DNA of 48,639 bases, taken from contig PLFY01000051.1 in the NCBI GenBank assembly GCA_003138365.1, forward strand, positions 1-48,639. Reading direction: 5' to 3'. Both the position numbers and the translations under genes were made by a program. The notes below the pieces were generated by a model that saw only the letters and a list, made by a program, of their open reading frames with translations, was not told where the DNA came from and searched no databases. Source of the DNA: Acidobacteriaceae bacterium (GTDB taxonomy: Bacteria; Acidobacteriota; Terriglobia; Terriglobales; Acidobacteriaceae). This document shows, one piece after another, positions 42,810 to 48,639 of the stretch. Numbering within the stretch: position 1 is the first letter of the stretch; every line of letters begins with the position of its first letter.

Positions 42810-43544
42810 CTACTCGCTCCCGATCGTTGTCAATATCGTCGTAGCCCGATTCTTTGCGAAAGTAACCGTCCAGTGTTTCCCATCCTGGTCGTAAGTCACC
42901 GTGCGGTCGCCCTCTTTTTCGCCATCCGGGTGCATCTTCTGGCCGATTGCCATGCGCGTCTCCCGCTCACTCATGCCCTGCTTCACCTGGTGCGCATCGA
43001 TGGCCGCCCACACATCCTTCGGCCAGTGGGTGTAAATCGCGTGCGGGTCGTCGTAGAAGAACAGGATATCTGTGTAATAGGCTTCCTCGTTTCCCTGCAT
43101 GGCGCCAATTGGTGTGGCGAAGAGGCCCTTGCTGCCCGGGAGCGCAAACACCGCCAAAGCCTGGCGGCTGCCGTGCTCAATGCCGTCATCCACATTTGCA
43201 GGCACGCTCGCCTTGACGATCTTCTTCACATCCAGCCGCTGTGCCGAGGGGATCAGCCCCACCCGCTTGCTGAACTCCACTTGACCGCCCACGTAAGGGA
43301 AGTAGGGTATGGTGTAGCCGTTTTGCATCCACACCGTCGTCCCCTCCAGGCGCTGTAAATCGTCAAAGTGCGCCGGGAAAAACGAGCGCAGCACCACCAA
43401 GTCGTCTTGGCTCAGGGTCTGGCTGGCATTGTTCCGGCCGATCACTCCGGGGTCCTGGCGATGCTTCCACACTGAAAGCAGATAGAGGCCGCCGATGGCG
43501 AACGAGATCAGGGTAAGAATGAGGATTTTCTGCCACGTCTTCAT
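42810..43544 (-). CDS. Membrane-anchored hypothetical protein with BamE/SmpA-like C-terminus
   Basis: 244 aa from ATG 43544 (GGGAG site). One N-terminal membrane helix (ILILTLISFAIGGLYLLSVW), then a domain of unknown family. The last 60 residues (VKQGMSERETRMAIGQKMHP, VTYDQDGKHWTVTFAKNRAT) have the helix-then-beta pattern of BamE/SmpA/OmlA folds (KGMSexEVrxxLGxP ... V.F.nGrv). Function unknown. Probably periplasmic. Between the kinase operon and the MFS gene on the same strand. Confidence 0.6.
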   Translation of the reverse strand: MKTWQKILILTLISFAIGGLYLLSVWKHRQDPGVIGRNNASQTLSQDDLVVLRSFFPAHFDDLQRLEGTTVWMQNGYTIPYFPYVGGQVEFSKRVGLIPSAQRLDVKKIVKASVPANVDDGIEHGSRQALAVFALPGSKGLFATPIGAMQGNEEAYYTDILFFYDDPHAIYTHWPKDVWAAIDAHQVKQGMSERETRMAIGQKMHPDGEKEGDRTVTYDQDGKHWTVTFAKNRATTILTTIGSE

Positions 43545-43621
43545 GCAATCTCCCGGACGACTGTCACGAAGAGCTCCTCTTCGCAGGCCAGTCGCTTCAA
43601 GTCTCACCGGTTAAGCGTAAT

Positions 43622-44941
43622 TTATGACGGCGCTACCGGCACAGCCCGCGGGCGCAGCCTCGCGGAACTCAGCTCGTCGGCGCGGCGCAGGTCGGGGAAC
43701 AGCACGGCCCACAGCCCCGCCACGGCCAGCGCGCCCAGCCCGCCCGCTATCGTTGCCCGCACCACGCCCCACCACTGCGCGGTCAGCCCGCTCTCAAACT
43801 CGCCTAGCTCATTGGATGCGCCGATGAACAGCGAGTTCACCGCGCTGACTCTTCCGCGCATCTCCGGGGGCGTGGCCAGTTGCAGCAACGAGCCGCGGAT
43901 AATCACGCTGATCGTGTCCGCCGCGCCGGCAAAGGCAAGCGCTCCCAGCGAAAGCCACAGATTGCGTGAGACGCCGAAAACCACCGTAGCAGCCCCATAG
44001 ATCGCAACGCACACAAACAGCCGCAGTCCGGCCTTTCGCCGGAATGGGAACCGCGCCAGCAGCAGCGCCATGGTCAGCGCCCCGGCCGCTGGAGCCGCCC
44101 GCAGCAGCCCCAATCCCCGCGGCCCCTGGTGCAGAATATCGTGCGCAAAAAACGGCATCAGCGCCGTCGCTCCGCCCAGCAGCACCACAAAAAGGTCCAG
44201 GGATGACGCTCCCAGCAGCATCGGCGAGCGGCGCACATATTGGAACCCGGCCAGCACTACCTTCAGCGACGCGGCGCGGTGCTCCATCCGCCCCGGCCGC
44301 GTGTGCAGGCTGGCCACCAGCACCAGAAACCAGCCCAGCGAGCCCAGCGTAAACACATACACAATCCCTGCCCCTTGCAATGCTGTGTCGGGCACCCACT
44401 GCGCCAGCGGCAGCGTGAACAGCAGCCCCCCCAGCGCAGGTCCGGTGATGTTGGAGAACTGAAAGATAGCTCCGCCCCACGTCACCGCGTTCACAAAATG
44501 CGCCTCGGGAACCATGTGGGGAATCAGCGCCGAGCTGGCCGGCCCGGAGAATGCGCGCGCCGTCCCCATGAAGAACAGCACGCCATAAATGGGATAGACG
44601 GGATGAGCCCCGTGGAAGCCCATGCGCGTCAGCAACAGCAGCGCCGTGGTCGCAACCACCTGCAGTCCGTAGCAGACCAGAATGATCTGGCGCCGGTCGA
44701 AGCGATCGGCCACGTGTCCGGCCGGCAGCAGAAACAGCAACCCCGGCAAGAATAGCGCCAGCCCGGTAAACCCCAGGTCCAGCGGACGGTGGGTAATCGA
44801 GAACACCTGCCACGCCACAGCCACTGACTGAGCCTCGGCGCCCAGAATGGCCGTCACGCGTGCCAACTGGTACCGCCTGAAGTCGCGGGAGGCAAAAGCC
44901 TCCATGCCGCGTCTTGGCGCCTTTGGGGGAAGGGCTTCCAT
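43622..44941 (-). CDS. Major facilitator superfamily exporter (EntS/MFS_3-like)
   Basis: 439 aa, twelve membrane segments. The N-terminus FASRDFRRYQLARVTAILGA and the loop AGHVADRFDRRQIILVCYGL (MFS motif A) match the EntS/MFS_3 group of drug and siderophore exporters. Continuous with family layout through FSGPASSALIPHMVPEAHFV, NAVTWGGAIFQFSNITGPAL and the late ISVIIRGSLLQLATPPEMRG. No biosynthetic genes are nearby, so the exported compound is unknown. Monocistronic by spacing. Confidence 0.88.
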   Translation of the reverse strand: MEALPPKAPRRGMEAFASRDFRRYQLARVTAILGAEAQSVAVAWQVFSITHRPLDLGFTGLALFLPGLLFLLPAGHVADRFDRRQIILVCYGLQVVATTALLLLTRMGFHGAHPVYPIYGVLFFMGTARAFSGPASSALIPHMVPEAHFVNAVTWGGAIFQFSNITGPALGGLLFTLPLAQWVPDTALQGAGIVYVFTLGSLGWFLVLVASLHTRPGRMEHRAASLKVVLAGFQYVRRSPMLLGASSLDLFVVLLGGATALMPFFAHDILHQGPRGLGLLRAAPAAGALTMALLLARFPFRRKAGLRLFVCVAIYGAATVVFGVSRNLWLSLGALAFAGAADTISVIIRGSLLQLATPPEMRGRVSAVNSLFIGASNELGEFESGLTAQWWGVVRATIAGGLGALAVAGLWAVLFPDLRRADELSSARLRPRAVPVAPS

Positions 44942-45011
44942 GTCTTGTTTCTAGGGTATATCGCTCGCCCCGCGCCGTGGCTGAAAACCGCCTCGGCTGA
45001 CGGGCCATGAC

Positions 45012-45046
45012 TGTCAGGTCTCGCTTTTGAGACCTGGCAGTCCACA
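45012..45046. repeat. Dispersed GGTCTC/GAGACC palindrome, intergenic copy
   Basis: CAGGTCTC (45015-45022) / GAGACCTG (45029-45036), extended by CTG/CAG with one T-G mismatch, loop GCTTTT, followed by GTCCACA. Same family as 32044-32085. Confidence 0.75.
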
Positions 45047-45148
45047 GACCCCAACGAGCCGGGATATGGAAATCTCACGTTCCCGCCCGCATGTTAACCT
45101 GAAGTCCTGCCGGGCGGCCTGCCGCTCGTGCTGCGCGTCCAACTCTTC

Positions 45149-45844
45149 ATGAGCACGTTTGCACCCTCGCCGCCTCCTGTCCCTGCCCCTCGCGTACATC
45201 ATTCGCTGGTGCCGCAATGGCTCATGAAGCTCGGCCCCGTGGGACTGTTTTTGGTCGCGGTCGTCGATTCATCCATCGTCCCCATGCCCATCCCCGGCAG
45301 CACTGACCTGTTGCTGCTTCTGTTTGTCTCCCACCAGGGAAATCCCTGGCTCTTCGCCCTGACCGCCATCGCCGGCAGCATCGTGGGAGGATACACAACC
45401 TGGCACCTGGGCAGAAGAGGTGGCGAAGCGGCTCTGAACCGTTGGGTTTCCGCGCGCCTGCGTGCCCGCATCGTCTCGTGGGTACGGCTTCATCCCGTTC
45501 TCGCGGTCTTTCTTCCCGCCGTGCTGCCTCCGCCCATTCCACTTTCCCCCTTTATCCTCGCATCCGGTGCGCTGGGCGTCTCACGTCGCCGCTTCCTTAT
45601 CGTCTTCACGACGGCGCGTAGCCTGCGTTATGGGCTCGTCGCGTGGCTCGCCGTGGTGTACGGACGCCATGTGGTGCGCCTTTGGAACACATTGCTTCAG
45701 AAGTGGTCCACTCCGCTGCTCTGGGTGTTCTCGGTGGTATTAGTTGCCGCCTTCGCGTACGCGGTCTGGAAACTCCGCCACCCGGCCAAATCCAAAATCG
45801 CTGAAGATCCCGCCGTCGACACAAGCAGAGCGCAGGCAAGCTGA
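45149..45844 (+). CDS. DedA/VTT-domain membrane protein
   Basis: About 231 aa from ATG 45149 (GTG 45128 is in frame upstream, and neither has a strong ribosome-binding site). DedA-superfamily signs are the re-entrant first half (LFLVAVVDSSIVPMPIPGST), GGYTTWHLGRRGGEAALNRW and the conserved AVLPPPIPLSPFILASGALG block with a following Arg (FTTARSLRYGLVAWLAVVYG). Family members flip lipids such as undecaprenyl phosphate or phosphatidylethanolamine or support membrane energetics. The specific substrate is unknown. Confidence 0.82.
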   Translation: MSTFAPSPPPVPAPRVHHSLVPQWLMKLGPVGLFLVAVVDSSIVPMPIPGSTDLLLLLFVSHQGNPWLFALTAIAGSIVGGYTTWHLGRRGGEAALNRWVSARLRARIVSWVRLHPVLAVFLPAVLPPPIPLSPFILASGALGVSRRRFLIVFTTARSLRYGLVAWLAVVYGRHVVRLWNTLLQKWSTPLLWVFSVVLVAAFAYAVWKLRHPAKSKIAEDPAVDTSRAQAS

Positions 45845-45906
45845 GGCGTTCTCCGCATCATTCCGTGCAACTCCGCGGCATACAGTATTGCGATGAGCTT
45901 TGATTC

Positions 45907-46947
45907 TTATGAGGAGGGATTCTGCGCCCAATCGCGCGCGCGATCGAAGAACTGGCGATCCCGCCACACACCGCGCGTCCAGTGATCCCCAATCAGATTG
46001 AACTGCTGCCGCGCAAAGGCCGCATCGCGGAACTTGTAAGCCATATAGGCGATCCTGTTTTCTATCAAGTGCGTGGCTCCGTACTGCGCCGAAAGAGCCT
46101 GGTATCCCCTCTGAATCCGCTCCCAGTCCATCTCATGCACCGGAAAATTGCCGTTGCCACGGCTGATGAGCACGGTTGCAATCTGAAAATAAAGCTCATC
46201 GCCCGCATCACCGCCCAGATTATCCGCGGAAGTTTTGGCGAAAGCCGACGCATCGCCGGGTTTTCCGTCCCACTTGGGCAGAAGATAATTCGCGTATTGA
46301 CGGTATAGATAGAAGTAGTCGGGCTCAGACCGGATGCCGCGATCGAATATATCCTTCATGCGCCCCGCGTCCCAACTCTGCGCCAGGCCGACGATCATCA
46401 TCTCGGAATACCACTGCGGGCACAGCTTGAGCAGTTTTTCCGCGCTCTCAAGAATGGACTGGGACTGCTGCATTCGCTCATTGAAAAGACGCCAACCCTC
46501 TTCCGTCACCGTGGGCGCCAGGCCGTTGCCGCGTGCCACCCACGCCCAGCGGTGCAGGCTTGTGGACAGGGCAACACGCGCCGTGATGGACTCCGGGCGC
46601 TGTTGCATCCAGTGCTCCAGATGCGCAATGTGGTCGAGGGAGTCTTTATCGGTCAACTGCGGTGCGTCCAGCGCTCCATAGAATTCCCGAAGTTTCCACT
46701 CCCCGCCTGGGAAGCGGCTTTTCTCACTGCGATACTCGGCGGCCATGCGGTCCAGTTCATCGAATTTCTCTTGAATCAGATTGGATTCGACCAGGTGGAC
46801 CCAATTGCTTCCGCTCAGAGCGGACTCATCGTTCTCTGAAGCTGTGTTTTCCGCGGCCGCCGGGGTCTGCGAAGAGAGAGGTTTAGAGACGAAAAGAAAG
46901 AGGGCAGGAGCCAATACAAGAATCCAGGCGAATTTAGAGACGGGCAT
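45907..46947 (-). CDS. Secreted helical repeat protein, DUF4034-like
   Basis: 346 aa from ATG 46947, preceded by GGGGAGG. Signal peptide FAWILVLAPALFLFVSKPLS. Mature protein almost all helical: VESNLIQEKFDELDRMAAEY, RFPGGEWKLREFYGALDAP, MQQRPESITARVALSTSLHR, WYSEMMIVGLAQSWD. The pattern LIQEKFDELDxMAxxYR with RFPGGxWKLxxFY is what I remember of DUF4034 proteins, but the name is from memory. No known function. Convergent with the DedA gene. Confidence 0.7.
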   Translation of the reverse strand: MPVSKFAWILVLAPALFLFVSKPLSSQTPAAAENTASENDESALSGSNWVHLVESNLIQEKFDELDRMAAEYRSEKSRFPGGEWKLREFYGALDAPQLTDKDSLDHIAHLEHWMQQRPESITARVALSTSLHRWAWVARGNGLAPTVTEEGWRLFNERMQQSQSILESAEKLLKLCPQWYSEMMIVGLAQSWDAGRMKDIFDRGIRSEPDYFYLYRQYANYLLPKWDGKPGDASAFAKTSADNLGGDAGDELYFQIATVLISRGNGNFPVHEMDWERIQRGYQALSAQYGATHLIENRIAYMAYKFRDAAFARQQFNLIGDHWTRGVWRDRQFFDRARDWAQNPSS

Positions 46948-47054
46948 GGTGAGCCTCCCCAAAACGACACCATCTTAGAACACTCCCTGCGCCAGTACAA
47001 GATGCTTGCAATGCCTGCCCAATAACTTGGCTTGCGCGAAGGGTACGGGCTTCA

Positions 47055-47111
47055 CAGGCTGCGGAAAAACTCGGGACTTTCGCCCGTTTTGCTCCCTTTT
47101 TCCGCAGCCTG
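47055..47111. repeat. 15-bp perfect inverted repeat with 27-bp spacer
   Basis: CAGGCTGCGGAAAAA (47055-47069) and TTTTTCCGCAGCCTG (47097-47111). In either direction a transcript would form a stem ending in A/T-rich pairs. Lies in the 225-bp gap between two minus-strand genes. Could be a terminator or a small palindromic mobile repeat. Confidence 0.8.
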
Positions 47112-47172
47112 TTCAGTGGCGCCGCGTGGTCAGCGATAGAACTCATGGACCCTTCCCACCCCAAAGGGATCA

Positions 47173-48099
47173 CTATAACTTCGCTGCTTCTGTGGGCTTG
47201 CTGACCTCGTGGCAGACTGGAGAGATTGCAGACTGATTGGCCGGCGTTTGGTCGGGGATCGAGTTGCTGGCCATGGGCGCACTCTTCATCGCCTTCAGCA
47301 GAGCGACGAGGCGCGAGAATCCTTGCTCGCGAGCGGTCTTGTTGCCGGGGACGGTGTTGCCGGGATCCTCGCCGGCCCGCATGAAGCCGTGGCCTGCGCC
47401 ATCGTAAGTCACGGGCTCATATTTTTTGCCCGCGGCCTTCATCGCTTCCACGGTGGCCGGAACCGTTGCGCCGATGCGGGCATCGTTGCCTGCGTAGAAG
47501 CCGTACACCGGAGCAGTAATCGTGGTCACGTCCGACGGTCCGGGTCCGTAAAACACGAAGGCCGCGGAGAGGTCTTTGCGGTGGGTGGCGAAGGCGAAGG
47601 ACTTGCCGCCGCCCCAGCAGAATCCAACCGTGGCGATCTTCCCGTTGCCTGCGGGAATGTGCTTTGCGTAGTCCGCCGCGGCGTCCAGGTCGGCGCTCAC
47701 TCCGGCGGCATCAAGGCCGGAGACAGCCTTGACGGTGGCGTCCTGGCTGGGGAACTCGCTGGAGCCGCCCCCACCGGGCCCAAAGCCGGAGAGCAGGTCA
47801 GGCGCGACAACAATAAACCCCTCCGCGGCCAGTTCGTCGGCCATCTCCTTGGCCCAGTCGCTGAGGCCGAAGATCTCGTGAATCAGGATCACGACCGGCG
47901 CCTTGCCTTTCACTTCCGGATAGACAACGAAGGCCTGTACGGTGCGGTTGCCGTGCTTCAGGGCAACGTATTCGCGGTGGCGCGGCGAGGCTTCGAGGCG
48001 AGCTTTGGCCCAGTCCTGTGCTTGAACGGACACGGTGGCGAGGCAAAGAAGCAGAACGCCGGCGAAGAGCCTGAGGGGAAGGGGAATCGAAGTCTTCAT
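47173..48099 (-). CDS. Secreted dienelactone hydrolase-family protein
   Basis: 308 aa alpha/beta hydrolase. Signal peptide LRLFAGVLLLCLATVSVQAQ. DLH catalytic triad visible: Cys161 in VGFCWGGG, Asp206 in YAGNDARIG and His237 in GAGHGFM. The associated Glu75 in LIHEIFGL is present. Unlike cytoplasmic carboxymethylenebutenolidase of chlorocatechol pathways, this one is exported and has a 40-residue tail, so a general ester or lactone hydrolase is likely. No aromatic-degradation genes are nearby. Confidence 0.85.
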   Translation of the reverse strand: MKTSIPLPLRLFAGVLLLCLATVSVQAQDWAKARLEASPRHREYVALKHGNRTVQAFVVYPEVKGKAPVVILIHEIFGLSDWAKEMADELAAEGFIVVAPDLLSGFGPGGGGSSEFPSQDATVKAVSGLDAAGVSADLDAAADYAKHIPAGNGKIATVGFCWGGGKSFAFATHRKDLSAAFVFYGPGPSDVTTITAPVYGFYAGNDARIGATVPATVEAMKAAGKKYEPVTYDGAGHGFMRAGEDPGNTVPGNKTAREQGFSRLVALLKAMKSAPMASNSIPDQTPANQSAISPVCHEVSKPTEAAKL

Positions 48100-48182
48100 G
48101 CGGAAGATGATAGTTCCACGGAACATCCTCACACAAGAGGGCGTAACAATTCTGTGCGACCCGGCCGCTCATCCATTTCAAA

Positions 48183-48230
48183 CTTTCCTATTGCATCCCC
48201 ATAGGAAAGTCGATATATTGCTCCTATGGG
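48183..48230. promoter_or_regulatory. Overlapping palindromic operators upstream of the PadR gene
   Basis: CTTTCCTAT (48183-48191) is the exact reverse complement of ATAGGAAAG (48201-48209). CCCATAGGA (48198-48206) is the exact reverse complement of TCCTATGGG (48222-48230). The middle half-site is shared, giving three half-sites. It lies 29 bp before the PadR ATG and is a good candidate autoregulatory site. Confidence 0.7.
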
Positions 48231-48258
48231 TTGGCAACAGGAGCAAGAGGAGAAAACA

Positions 48259-48600
48259 ATGGGCGAAAAATCAGACGTCTGGCAAGGCACACTGGCGCTG
48301 ATGGTCCTGCGCACGCTTGAGACTCTGGGGCCGCTCCATGGTTACGGCCTGGCGCGGCGCATTGAGCAAACCAGCGGCGATCTGCTGCAGTTGAACTACG
48401 GCACTCTCTATCCGTCGCTGCTCAAGTTGGAGCAGGAGGGATTCATCCGTTCACGCTGGGGCGTCTCGGAGAACAACCGCCGCGCCAAATTCTACGAACT
48501 GACCAAAGCCGGCCAGCGCCAGTTGAAGAAAGCCGCCGCCGAGTGGGAGCAGACCACCGGAATTCTGGCGCGCTTCCTCACCCCGGCTCAGGAAGGATAG
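48259..48600 (+). CDS. PadR-family transcriptional regulator
   Basis: 113 aa from ATG 48259, with an AGGAG site 6-7 bp upstream. Winged helix-turn-helix of the short PadR type: QGTLALMVLRTLETLGPLHG then YGLARRIEQTSGDLL, LNYGTLYPSLLKLEQEGFIR and the wing WGVSENNRRAKFYELTKAGQ, followed by one dimerisation helix. Acidobacterial genomes carry many such genes directly in front of large ABC-type permeases, and a new frame starts 9 bp after this stop. Autoregulation through 48183-48230 is likely. Confidence 0.93.
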   Translation: MGEKSDVWQGTLALMVLRTLETLGPLHGYGLARRIEQTSGDLLQLNYGTLYPSLLKLEQEGFIRSRWGVSENNRRAKFYELTKAGQRQLKKAAAEWEQTTGILARFLTPAQEG

Positions 48601-48609
48601 GGAAGCGTG

Positions 48610-48639
48610 ATGCCAAAAGTCAGAGCATTTTGGATTCGC
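48610..48639 (+). CDS. Start of a gene cut by the window edge, possibly an ABC permease
   Basis: ATG at 48610 (GTG 48607 in the same frame) begins MPKVRAFWIR, then the window ends. The position directly after an acidobacterial-type PadR gene and the short basic start are what is seen for the large ADOP/MacB-like permeases of this phylum. Only ten codons are visible, so this is a contextual guess. Confidence 0.4.
   Translation, partial: MPKVRAFWIR

Overview
The window is GC-rich bacterial chromosome, most likely from an acidobacterium of the Terriglobales/Acidobacteriaceae type. The evidence is indirect. It includes an LpxB-type outer-membrane pathway, TonB-dependent uptake, a large Y_Y_Y beta-propeller sensor kinase, a CRTAC1/UnbV-type FG-GAP protein, a PadR gene followed at the window edge by what looks like the start of an ABC permease, and dispersed GC-rich palindromes of a kind I associate with this phylum. 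No rRNA, tRNA, CRISPR array or complete IS element was seen.

Layout. 1-480: no gene. 481-4871: RND efflux adaptor and pump. 4982-5308: small secreted helix-hairpin-helix protein. 5371-11888: compact histidine operon hisI-G-D-C-B-H-F-A, preceded by a 25-codon leader peptide with eight His codons and a terminator hairpin, i.e. a classical attenuator. 12002-19753: aminotransferase, FUSC-type membrane protein, TPR protein, ECF sigma factor with a membrane-anchored partner, two tandem holin-like membrane proteins, hypothetical proteins and a GH24 lysozyme. 19865-24294 (minus): secreted protein, a catalytically ablated M1-peptidase homologue coupled to lpxB, and a hypothetical protein. 24787-25758: D-2-hydroxyacid dehydrogenase.

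25851-30260 (minus) is a predicted thiamine-salvage operon. A TPP riboswitch and an RBS-sequestering hairpin precede a TonB-dependent receptor, an APH-fold kinase and a PnuC/PnuT transporter. 30323-32224 encodes a secreted FG-GAP/ASPIC-UnbV protein.

32464-37895 is the most unusual locus. A degenerate CydA-like membrane protein overlaps a Rieske gene. A b6-type cytochrome b follows, and then a second CydA-like protein that lacks the usual b558 ligands and ends in a cytochrome c domain. I read this as a hybrid Rieske/cytochrome b plus cytochrome bd-superfamily electron-transfer complex. It is interrupted by a KduD-like dehydrogenase gene and by a 444-bp element made of a four-helix-bundle gene flanked by inverted heptamer arrays.

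38003-42332 (minus) is a coupled sensor kinase/response regulator/secreted protein operon. The remainder holds a BamE-like-tailed membrane protein, an MFS exporter, a DedA-family protein, a secreted helical protein, a dienelactone hydrolase-family protein, and a PadR regulator behind overlapping palindromic operators. Several dispersed palindrome families recur across the window, two of them inside or at the end of coding regions.
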